From: Qaidamihabitans albus
Lineage (GTDB): Bacteria; Actinomycetota; Actinomycetes; Mycobacteriales; Pseudonocardiaceae
Reading direction: 5' to 3'
Length of the DNA: 64,000 nt
Assembly (NCBI RefSeq): GCF_016464705.1
Contig: NZ_JAEHOB010000004.1
Location: forward strand, 434,001 to 498,000
Shown here: positions 50,937-57,818 of the stretch, one piece after another
Position numbering within the stretch: position 1 is the stretch's first letter
How the letters are laid out: each line of letters opens with the position of its first letter
Notes under the pieces: generated by a model
The model's database searches: none
What the model was told of the DNA's origin: nothing
Seen by the model: only the letters and a program-made list of their open reading frames with translations
Translations under genes and position numbers: made by a program

Positions 50937-52096
50937 GGCGCCTGCCCCCCACTCTCGCCGAGCAGTTCGGTGAGCAGTTGCCGCTCCGCGGTCCAGGCCC
51001 CGCGCCGCCAGACCGGGTGGACACGGACGAGGTCGCCGTCGCGCTGTACGACGCCGATCTCCGCGAGCACTCGGCGGCCATCGCCGTCCCGGCACATGTG
51101 CAGCACAACCTGGACGGCCGCGGCGAGCTGGCTGTGCAGCGCGTTCCGGGAGAGGCCGCCGAGCGCGGCGAGGGCTTCCAGCCGGGCCGGCACCTCGGCC
51201 GGCGAGTTCGCGTGCAGCGTTCCCGCGCCACCGTCGTGCCCGGTGTTGAGTGCGGTCAGCAGCTCACATACTTCCTGTCCGCGCACCTCACCGACGACGA
51301 GCCGATCGGGGCGCATCCGCAAGGCCTGGCGAACGAGCTCGCGCAGGGCGATCTCGCCGGCCCCTTCGACATTCGGTGGCCGCGCGATCAGGCGGACGAA
51401 CTGCGGGTGGTCGGGCAGGAGCTCGCCCGCATCCTCGACACAGACGATCCGCTCGCCGGGCGGGATACGGCCGAGCAGTGCGGCGAGCAACGTGCTCTTG
51501 CCCGAGCCGGTCGCCCCGGTGACGAGGAACGCGAGCCGCGCGGCGACGATCGCATCGAGCAGCGAGAGCCCGTGGTCGCCGAACGTGTCCAGCCGCCGCA
51601 GGGTGCGCAGGTCGTGGGTAGCCGGACGGAGCACCCGAAGGGACAGGCACGTGCCGTCGGCCGCGATCGGCGAGAGCACCGCGTGCAGCCGGACCCGGCC
51701 GTGCGGGCCGATGCCGGGCAGCCAGCCGTCGACGAAGGGTTGTGCGTCGTCGAGCCTGCGGCCCGCCGCCAGCGCCAGCCGCTGAGCCAGCCGCCGTACC
51801 GCGTCCTCGTCCGGAAAGCGGACCTCGGTACGCCGCAGCCCCGCCACGCCATCCATCCACACCTCTCCTGGCGCGGTGACGAGGACGTCGGAGACATCGG
51901 GGTCGGCGAGCAGTGGTTCGAGCGCCCCGGCCCCGGCGAACTCGTGCCGCAACAGGCGCAGGGCGTCGAGGATGTCGGTGTGTCCGGCGACCCCGCCAGC
52001 CTCGGCACGCACGGCGTCGGCCACGGTTCGCGGGTCGGTATCAGAACCGGCGTCGGCGAGGCGCCTGCGGACCCGCTCGACGAGTTCCGTGCTCAT
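50930..52096 (-). CDS. TadA/CpaF-type secretion ATPase
   Basis: 388 residues from an ATG. Walker A FLVTGATGSGKSTLLAALLG, Asp box/Walker B region IVCVEDAGELLPDHPQFVRL and RMRPDRLVVGEVRGQEVCEL, and the His box GHDGGAGTLHANSPAEVPARL. It powers assembly of the Flp pilus from the cytoplasm. In related genomes ssd lies directly upstream; here an unrelated three-gene cassette separates them, and tadA has its own upstream region with two DnaA boxes. Confidence 0.93.
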   Translation of the reverse strand: MSTELVERVRRRLADAGSDTDPRTVADAVRAEAGGVAGHTDILDALRLLRHEFAGAGALEPLLADPDVSDVLVTAPGEVWMDGVAGLRRTEVRFPDEDAVRRLAQRLALAAGRRLDDAQPFVDGWLPGIGPHGRVRLHAVLSPIAADGTCLSLRVLRPATHDLRTLRRLDTFGDHGLSLLDAIVAARLAFLVTGATGSGKSTLLAALLGRIPPGERIVCVEDAGELLPDHPQFVRLIARPPNVEGAGEIALRELVRQALRMRPDRLVVGEVRGQEVCELLTALNTGHDGGAGTLHANSPAEVPARLEALAALGGLSRNALHSQLAAAVQVVLHMCRDGDGRRVLAEIGVVQRDGDLVRVHPVWRRGAWTAERQLLTELLGESGGQAPC

Positions 52097-52201
52097 CGTG
52101 CCCCCAAGAGTTCTCGGCCGCTGTCCGGATCGGACGTCGCGGGTGACGTACTTCCACCGTCGCGCGACGCGCGCGCCCGAACAAGAACGACGGAACCAAC
52201 C

Positions 52202-52228
52202 TGTGGACAACTGGTCCACTGTGGATAA
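52202..52228. promoter_or_regulatory. Pair of perfect DnaA boxes upstream of tadA
   Basis: TGTGGACAA at 52202-52210 and TGTGGATAA at 52220-52228 (reverse complements TTGTCCACA and TTATCCACA), same orientation, start-to-start distance 18 bp. They lie 106 bp upstream of tadA and 125 bp upstream of the divergent SDR gene, inside the 256-bp gap. The same arrangement is found upstream of ssd. Confidence 0.7.
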
Positions 52229-52352
52229 CTTGGGATACGGGGAAGCGCCGCGACCGAAATCGTCGTACCCGTCAGGACAATGCCCGGCTCGGCCGAACGA
52301 GAGGTCCGATTTCCGCCGGACACGATCGCCGCATACGGACAGACTCGTTGCC

Positions 52353-53096
52353 ATGAACCGAATACTCGACAACAAGGTGGCACTCGTGACGGGCGGCAGC
52401 CGGGGCATCGGTGCCGCCGCGGCGGTACGGCTGGCCCAGGACGGCGCCGATGTGGCACTCACCTACCAGAACAACGCCGACCAGGCAGCCACGGTGGCGG
52501 AGCGCATCAAGGCGGCCGGGAGACGCGCGCTCGCACTCCGGGCGGACAGCACGTATCCGGCCGAGGTCACCGGCGCCGTGGACGAGACGGTCGCCGAGTT
52601 CGGAACGATCGACATACTCGTCAACAACGCGGCTGTGCTGCTCGTCGCTCCGCTGCCGGAGCTGGGCATGCCTGAATTCGAGCGCACGATCGCGGTCAAC
52701 GTGCGCGCGCCGTTCGCCGCCGCGCGAGCCGCGGCCGCGCACATGACGGCCGGCGGCCGGATCATCAGCATCGGCAGCAACGTGGCCGAGCACCTGCCCT
52801 TCCCGGGCATGACGCTGTACTCGACGAGCAAGGCCGCGCTCATCGGCCTGACGAAGGGACTCGGCCGGGAACTCGGCCCCCGCGGGATCACGGTGAACCT
52901 CGTCAGCCCGGGGCCGACCGACACCGATGCGAATCCTGCCGACGGGCCCAACGCCGAGGTGATCAAGGGGCTCACCGCCCTCGGCCGCTACGGCACGCCG
53001 GACGACATCGCGTCGGCGGTCGCGTTCCTCGCCGGTGACGGCGGCTCGTACCTGACGGGTGCGACGATCAATGTGGACGGTGGCTTCACCATCTGA
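52353..53096 (+). CDS. Short-chain dehydrogenase/reductase (classical SDR)
   Basis: 247 residues. Cofactor motif ALVTGGSRGIGAAAAVRLAQ, NNAG-equivalent ILVNNAAVLLVAP, catalytic Ser (IISIGSNVAEH) and YxxxK (LYSTSKAALIG), PG motif NLVSPGPTDTD and C-terminal TGATINVDGGF. It is a FabG-like NADP-dependent oxidoreductase; the substrate is unknown. It is the first gene of a cassette inserted between tadA and ssd and is oriented against the pilus operon. Confidence 0.9.
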   Translation: MNRILDNKVALVTGGSRGIGAAAAVRLAQDGADVALTYQNNADQAATVAERIKAAGRRALALRADSTYPAEVTGAVDETVAEFGTIDILVNNAAVLLVAPLPELGMPEFERTIAVNVRAPFAAARAAAAHMTAGGRIISIGSNVAEHLPFPGMTLYSTSKAALIGLTKGLGRELGPRGITVNLVSPGPTDTDANPADGPNAEVIKGLTALGRYGTPDDIASAVAFLAGDGGSYLTGATINVDGGFTI

Positions 53097-53197
53097 CGAA
53101 CGGAGGCTAGTGCGGTGGCCGCCAACATTCGCCGAGTCACGCGCAGATCAACAGCCCCTGCCAGCGCAGGAGTTGGCGGATTGGCTACCGTGTCGTC

Positions 53198-53839
53198 ATG
53201 CCTGACACCTGGCTGTCCGATACCCGCTCTTCGTACGACACCGACGCCTCCGGATACGCCGAGAAGGTACGTGGACTGCTTGGTGAGAGGCCTTACCTGC
53301 GCGCGAGCCTGGCGTTGTTCGCCGAGTTGGTGCACGGCGCCGGAGGCGGGCCGGTGGCCGATGTCGGCTGCGGGCCGGGCTACGTCACCGGCCACCTCCA
53401 CGACCTCGGAGTGGACGCGTTCGGCATCGACATCTCGCCCGAGATGATCGCCATCGCGCGGCGCGACTACCCCGACCTACGCTTCGAGATCGGGACGATG
53501 ACCGCCCTCGACCTGGCGGACGATTCGGTCGCCGGCGTAGTCGCGTTCTGGTCCGTGATCCACGTGCCCGACCACGCCATGCCCGGCGTGTTCGAGCAGT
53601 TCCGCCGAGTGTTGCGCCCAGGAGGTCCGCTACTGGTCGGCTTTCACGTCGGTGACGAGACACGACATACGTCCGAGGGCTACACGGGTCGCCCGATCAA
53701 CGTTGACAGTCACCACCGCCGGCCGAGCAAGATCGCGGGCTGGCTTCGCGACGCGGGGTTCACGATCGAGGCCGAGCTGGTCATCGGGCCGGACGAGGAC
53801 GGCCCGGGAGCCGTCATCTTCGCGCGCAGCCACGCCTGA
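53198..53839 (+). CDS. SAM-dependent methyltransferase, class I
   Basis: 213 residues. Motif I VADVGCGPGYVTGHLHDLGV, acidic loop FGIDISPEMIAIARRDYPDL, motif post-I FEIGTMTALDLADDSVAGVV, and motif IV region FRRVLRPGGPLLVGFHVGDE. Methyltransf_11/25 type; the substrate cannot be inferred. It follows the SDR gene by 101 bp in the same direction and may be co-transcribed. Confidence 0.88.
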   Translation: MPDTWLSDTRSSYDTDASGYAEKVRGLLGERPYLRASLALFAELVHGAGGGPVADVGCGPGYVTGHLHDLGVDAFGIDISPEMIAIARRDYPDLRFEIGTMTALDLADDSVAGVVAFWSVIHVPDHAMPGVFEQFRRVLRPGGPLLVGFHVGDETRHTSEGYTGRPINVDSHHRRPSKIAGWLRDAGFTIEAELVIGPDEDGPGAVIFARSHA

Positions 53840-53890
53840 CCGCGCCCTGATGTCACCGTCTACTACTTCTTTGGACGGCACCTGTGAAAC

Positions 53891-54811
53891 CTAGGCTTTC
53901 GCGCGGTGGAGGCGTTCGGCTGCCTGTGCGCGGACGGCGTCACAGGACACCGGAGTGCTGCCATGCAGTGCTTCCCAGCGGGCGTTGTGCGCCGCCGGCC
54001 ACAGGCTGGCCGCCCACGCGATCTCCTGCTCCTCCGCGGTGAACCGGCGTCCCCGGAAATCCTGGTAAGCCGCCAGGAACGCGGCGGAGCTCTCGACCGG
54101 GGCCAGGGTCGGCGGCGAGGCGCTGGCGAACGCCCCGCACGCCGCACCCGCCAGTGCCGCCTCCGGCTGCCACGCCAGGCTGTCCCAGTCGTGCACGGCC
54201 CACACCTCCCTGTCGTGCCAGCGGAGGTTCTGCGCTTCGAAGTCGGCGTGGCCGAGCACGCACGGCAGGTCGGCGGCCAGTATCCGCTTGCGGGCCCGGT
54301 CGGCCGTGTCGACGACGTACGCGGGCACGGCGTCCTGGTCCCGTTCATCGAGGAACTCGATCGCCGGCCACACCCCGGAATCCGTGTGGTCCCAACGCGC
54401 CCAGCGCGGATTCGGCAGCGGCGGCGCGACGGCCACGTCGGCCAGTTCGGCCATCAGCCGGGCGAACACCGCCGCGTAGCGCACGGCGACATCCGGCGAA
54501 TCGCCGCGCAGCAGTTCACCGCCGGGCCGGGACTCCTCAGCGTGCACGGCCAGCGCACCGACGCCGACCGCAGGCGTGAGCGGCAGGGCGCACGGAAACC
54601 CTCGCTCCGCCAACCGGGCCTGCGCGGCGACACACGAACCGGCCCGGCCGTCGTCCTCCCGCACCTTCACCACGACGTCCCGCCCGCCGGCCAACCGCAG
54701 CCCGAACACCGCCGAAATCGACCTCAGCTCGAACTGCACGCTGACCGGCTCGCCGCCCAGCTGCTCCACACACCAGGCCGGTAGCCAGTCCGGCAGGTCA
54801 TCCAACGGCAC
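53891..54811 (-). CDS. Aminoglycoside phosphotransferase/choline kinase-fold protein
   Basis: 306 residues. Kinase-like fold: N-lobe RDVVVKVREDDGRAGSCVAA (ATP-binding Lys), catalytic loop LPCVLGHADFEAQNLRWHDR (H-x-D-x5-N) and metal motif WAVHDWDSLAWQPEAALAGA (D-W-D). Members phosphorylate antibiotics or small alcohols; the substrate is unknown. It is convergent with the methyltransferase gene and is the last gene before a 21-bp tandem repeat array and ssd. Confidence 0.87.
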   Translation of the reverse strand: MPLDDLPDWLPAWCVEQLGGEPVSVQFELRSISAVFGLRLAGGRDVVVKVREDDGRAGSCVAAQARLAERGFPCALPLTPAVGVGALAVHAEESRPGGELLRGDSPDVAVRYAAVFARLMAELADVAVAPPLPNPRWARWDHTDSGVWPAIEFLDERDQDAVPAYVVDTADRARKRILAADLPCVLGHADFEAQNLRWHDREVWAVHDWDSLAWQPEAALAGAACGAFASASPPTLAPVESSAAFLAAYQDFRGRRFTAEEQEIAWAASLWPAAHNARWEALHGSTPVSCDAVRAQAAERLHRAKA

Positions 54812-54903
54812 AGGAAGGACCGTGCCATAAGCGCGAACACAGTGGAAGCGACCTGGCGCTCGCCGCCAAGGGAATCTGGGGCTACGACCGGGAAACCATT
54901 TAG

Positions 54904-54986
54904 TCGAGCGGGCAACTCATGGACTCGAGCGGGCAACTCGCGGGCTCGAGCGGGCAACTCGCGGGCTCGAGCGGGCAACTCGCGGA
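54904..54986. repeat. Four tandem copies of a 21-bp unit after ssd
   Basis: Units start at 54904, 54925, 54946 and 54967; consensus TCGAGCGGGCAACTCGCGGGC. Copies 2 and 3 differ by at most one base; copy 1 carries CATGGA in place of CGCGGG. It lies in the 180-bp gap between the start of the phosphotransferase gene and the end of ssd, on the edge of the inserted cassette. Confidence 0.92.
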
Positions 54987-54991
54987 GCGGG

Positions 54992-56047
54992 TCAGAGCGC
55001 GTCGAGCACGGTGCGGCAGGCGGCGCCGAGCGACCCGCCCGGCCGCGGATCGAAGGCGCCACGTTCCAGCACCCTGCCCAGCCCGCGCTCCGGCCGCATC
55101 CAGCCGAGCAGCGGCGCACCGACCGCATCGGCGACCTCCGCGGCGGTCAGCCCACCTGGCGCCGGCCCGCGCACCAGCACGCCGAGGCGGCCGGACCGGC
55201 TGTCGAGCCGGGCGAGCACCCGGGCCGCCGCGACGCAGGCGCGGACTTCGGCGGGCACGACCAGCACGACCAGGTCGGCACGGTGCAGGGCTTCCGCGGC
55301 GCCGGCATCGAGCCCGCGGGGCAGATCGCAGACGACAAGGCGCCCGGACCGCCTGCCCGCCTCGATCACGGCGGCGGCCGCCTCGGCGGTGGGGCCGGGA
55401 CCGTCGCGGTCGCAGGACAGCACGGAAAGCCTGCCGTCACCGTGCCGCCTGCCGGGCAGCGCGGCATCGAGCGCGGGCATCGACACGCGGCCGGACTGCA
55501 CCCGCAGCCCAGGCCAGCGCAGCCCGGCGCTGATCTCGGCGCCCAACAATAGGTCCAGACCACCGCCGAGCGGATCGCAGTCGACGAGCAACGCGCTCCC
55601 ACCCGCCCGGCACGCGCTGATCGCCGCCGCGGCCGCGAGCACGGACGCGCCCGCACCACCACGACCGCCGAGCACCGCGAGCACCCGGCCGGCGGACGCG
55701 GGCGGCCCTTCGGCCACATCGGCGAGGGCCGAGAGCAGCGTGTCCTCCCCGTCGGGGAGCGCGACGACGTGCTCGGCACCGAGACTGAACGCACGCTGCC
55801 AGGTGTCCGGCAGGGGCGCCGCCTTGCAGATAAGCAGCACACCCGCGCGCCGGTCCATATCGGCACCGTCCGCGTCGGCCGCGCCTTCCTCGTCGAGCAG
55901 TACGAGCGGCGCGCTCGCCCACCGACTTCGCGCGGCGCCGAGGTCGCTTACCCGCTCGACCTCACAGCCGACCGCGGCCGCGAGCCGCAGGATCTCGTCG
56001 AGCACGGTGTCGTCCGAGACGACTACGAGCGGACGGTCGTCGGTCAT
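54992..56047 (-). CDS. ssd: Septum-site determining/CpaE-like protein Ssd
   Basis: 351 residues from the ATG giving MTDDRPLVVVSDDTVLDEIL. Residues 1-110 are a receiver-like region and about 118-351 a ParA/MinD-like ATPase domain: the P-loop reads VLAVLGGRGGAGASVLAAAA, without the Walker A lysine of active MinD, as is usual for this family. Also LLVDCDPLGGGLDLLLG and RLVVCDLPRGLDAG. Ssd (Rv3660c) inhibits septum formation in mycobacteria, and CpaE-like proteins position Tad pili. Normally it starts the tad operon. Confidence 0.88.
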   Translation of the reverse strand: MTDDRPLVVVSDDTVLDEILRLAAAVGCEVERVSDLGAARSRWASAPLVLLDEEGAADADGADMDRRAGVLLICKAAPLPDTWQRAFSLGAEHVVALPDGEDTLLSALADVAEGPPASAGRVLAVLGGRGGAGASVLAAAAAISACRAGGSALLVDCDPLGGGLDLLLGAEISAGLRWPGLRVQSGRVSMPALDAALPGRRHGDGRLSVLSCDRDGPGPTAEAAAAVIEAGRRSGRLVVCDLPRGLDAGAAEALHRADLVVLVVPAEVRACVAAARVLARLDSRSGRLGVLVRGPAPGGLTAAEVADAVGAPLLGWMRPERGLGRVLERGAFDPRPGGSLGAACRTVLDAL

Positions 56048-56140
56048 CGCCAAACCCCCAGGTCACTCCGGCACTCAGGACGCGCTCTCACGCACCGTCG
56101 CGGTTCGGTGCAGGGCCGCACAACACCGCAACGCCGGGGC

Positions 56141-56167
56141 TGTGGACAACCGGGGGGATGTGGACAA
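56141..56167. promoter_or_regulatory. Pair of perfect DnaA boxes upstream of ssd
   Basis: TGTGGACAA at 56141-56149 and again at 56159-56167 (both TTGTCCACA on the minus strand), same orientation, 18 bp apart, 94 bp upstream of ssd in the 351-bp gap shared with the divergent HAD gene. Spacing and orientation equal those of the pair at tadA. The remainder of the gap shows GC-rich short hairpins but no gene. Confidence 0.7.
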
Positions 56168-56398
56168 CCGGCGTAACGACGACCCCCGCCAGGGGGGAGG
56201 AGCGGGGGCCGTCCAAGGTCCGGCCCTGGGGGCTTGAGGCCGGACCGGCCCGGCGAACCGGACAATTCACTGTAACTCGTTCGTGGCGCCACCCGGCCTG
56301 TTCAGCGCACCCACAATTCGATAACGGCGGGCGCTGCACGCCGTCGTTCCCGAGGCGGCGCCGCGTGACCCCGAACCCCGCACTCCTATTGTGGGGTC

Positions 56399-57217
56399 GT
56401 GGCCGACAACAGCAGCTCGCCGACGAACGCGACCGCGGTCGCGGCCTTCTTCGACCTCGACAAGACGATCATTGCCTCGTCCAGCGCACTGGCGTTCAGC
56501 AAGCCGTTCCTGCGTCAGGGATTGATCAATCGCCGCGCCGCGCTGAAGAGTGCCTACGCGCAGCTCATGTTCTCTCTAGCAGGCGCGGACGCCGACAAGA
56601 CCGAGCGGCTACGCGCGGAGATCTCGCGGCTGTGCTCGGGCTGGGACGTCGACCAGGTGCGTTCGATCGTCACGGAGACACTGCACGACGTGGTGGCTCC
56701 GCTCGTCTACGCCGAGGCGGCGCACCTCATCGCGGAGCACAAGGCCGAGGGGCACGATGTCGTCGTGCTTTCGGCGACCGGTGACGAGGTGGTCACGCCG
56801 ATCGCCGAGATGCTCGGCGTGACGCGCAGCGTGGCCACCCGGATGGAGGTCGTCGACGGCCGGTACTCGGGGCAGATCGAGTTCTACTGCTACGGCGAGC
56901 AGAAGGCGGTCGCCGCGAAACGGCTCGCCGCTGAATACGGTTACGACCTCGCCTCGTGTCACGCCTACACCGACTCCAGTACTGACGCACCGCTGCTCGA
57001 GGTCGTCGGCCACCCGCACGCGGTCAATCCCGATCGCGCGCTGCGCAGGCTCGCCGTCGAACGTGGCTGGCCGGTGCACAGCTTCGACAACCCGGTGTCG
57101 CTGCGATCCCGGCTCCCCGCGCCGTCGGCGACGGTGATGGCGGTGGGGCTGAGCGTCGGCGCGGTCGCGGCGGGAGCGACCCTCTTCGGTTTGTCGCGCC
57201 GGAGGCGGAAGGACTAG
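56399..57217 (+). CDS. HAD-IB family hydrolase (SerB-like phosphatase)
   Basis: 272 residues from a GTG. Motif I FFDLDKTIIASSSALAFSKP (DxDxT nucleophile), motif II VVLSATGDEVVTPIAEML and motif III with ACHAYTDSSTDAPLLEVVGH (the D-S-x-x-D pair). C-terminal hydrophobic stretch with a basic end (VGAVAAGATLFGLSRRRRKD) suggests membrane association. The family dephosphorylates small molecules or lysophospholipids. It is divergent from ssd, as Rv3661 is from Rv3660c. Confidence 0.9.
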   Translation: MADNSSSPTNATAVAAFFDLDKTIIASSSALAFSKPFLRQGLINRRAALKSAYAQLMFSLAGADADKTERLRAEISRLCSGWDVDQVRSIVTETLHDVVAPLVYAEAAHLIAEHKAEGHDVVVLSATGDEVVTPIAEMLGVTRSVATRMEVVDGRYSGQIEFYCYGEQKAVAAKRLAAEYGYDLASCHAYTDSSTDAPLLEVVGHPHAVNPDRALRRLAVERGWPVHSFDNPVSLRSRLPAPSATVMAVGLSVGAVAAGATLFGLSRRRRKD

Positions 57218-57450
57218 CCGAGCGCAGCGAGGCCAATCAACACCGCCGGAGGCGGAAGGACCAGCGACCACCGAGGGTGCCGGGTGTCACTGCGCCGCCC
57301 ACCCACATGGTCGTCCCGGCAGCCGATCTTTCCTTGCCGGCTCACGGATTCCGGTGCCTCGCGGGACGTTTCGTCACTAGATCGAGCCTCTGTACCGGTG
57401 CACCCGTCCAGGCTCTTGAAGTGACGGCCATCACTAGGTAGAAAGTGAGT

Positions 57451-57700
57451 GCGGACATCTTGTCGGCCAGGGACCCGGCAGAGGAGAAGCCTGGTCCACC
57501 CCGTATAGATCTCCGTGCGCGGACTCCGGGCACCCACGCGCAGCACGCCGCGGGAGGCTTGTCGTCTAGGGACTGCGTTACCGGGACGCCGGACGCCGAG
57601 TCCAGGTAGGTACGACTTGAGTTGCACGCTTGGTAACCCGTGTAGCCCGCGCGAGCAGGCGGCGCCCGCCGACTTCATGTCGACGGGCGCCGCCAGCGTA
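57451..57700 (+). ncRNA. Probable Ms1/MTS2823-type 6S-like RNA
   Basis: No convincing gene occupies the 600 bp between the HAD gene and nagZ. A promoter-like TTGAAG (57416-57421), 17-base spacer and TAGAAA (57439-57444) would start an RNA at about 57451, ending at the strong hairpin 57658-57694, about 250 nt. This is exactly the position of MTS2823 (between Rv3661 and Rv3662c) and of Ms1 in M. smegmatis, abundant RNAs that bind core RNA polymerase; a Streptomyces homologue (scr3559) is also known. Boundaries and structure were not computed; assignment rests on synteny, promoter and terminator. Confidence 0.6.
57658..57694. terminator. Hairpin ending the Ms1-like RNA
   Basis: GGCGGCGCCCGCCGA and TCGACGGGCGCCGCC pair over 15 positions with one C-A mismatch and a 7-base loop. 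It separates the candidate RNA from the nagZ promoter. Confidence 0.75.
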
Positions 57701-57726
57701 TGGACTCCTTTCCCTCCGTTCGGCCG

Positions 57727-57765
57727 TTGACCGGCCCAGGTTTCGTCAGTAGCTTTCCGAAGCTA
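57727..57765 (+). promoter_or_regulatory. Promoter of the peptidoglycan-recycling cluster with an overlapping dyad
   Basis: TTGACC (57727-57732), 17-base spacer, TAGCTT (57750-57755). The -10 forms one arm of TAGCTT-TCCG-AAGCTA (57750-57765), so a dimeric regulator bound there would block transcription. MurR, encoded in the same cluster, is the obvious candidate (inference). Confidence 0.6.
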
Positions 57766-57818
57766 ACGCGTTCGTGTGGAGAACCCACGAAGGCGCTCGC
57801 GAACTTCAGGAGGCTGCC

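Noticed and set aside
48128..52096. Reading the tad genes as a classical type II secretion or conjugation system
   Set aside because: The Flp-type pilin with Glu5-Tyr6, TadE-like pilin and CpaF-type ATPase define a Tad pilus; no secretin, relaxase or coupling protein is present.
54842..55552. Plus-strand frames running through the 21-bp repeats into ssd
   Set aside because: A 21-bp period keeps any frame open in GC-rich DNA; the translation becomes the antisense of ssd and has no family resemblance.
57197..57261. Direct repeat CGCCGGAGGCGGAAGGAC at the end of the HAD gene and 47 bp later
   Set aside because: Short, GC-rich and without further copies; probably a small local duplication rather than an element.
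57214..57678. A 154-codon open frame on the minus strand in the HAD-nagZ gap
   Set aside because: The translation has no protein-like features, and the region is better explained by an Ms1-type RNA on the plus strand.
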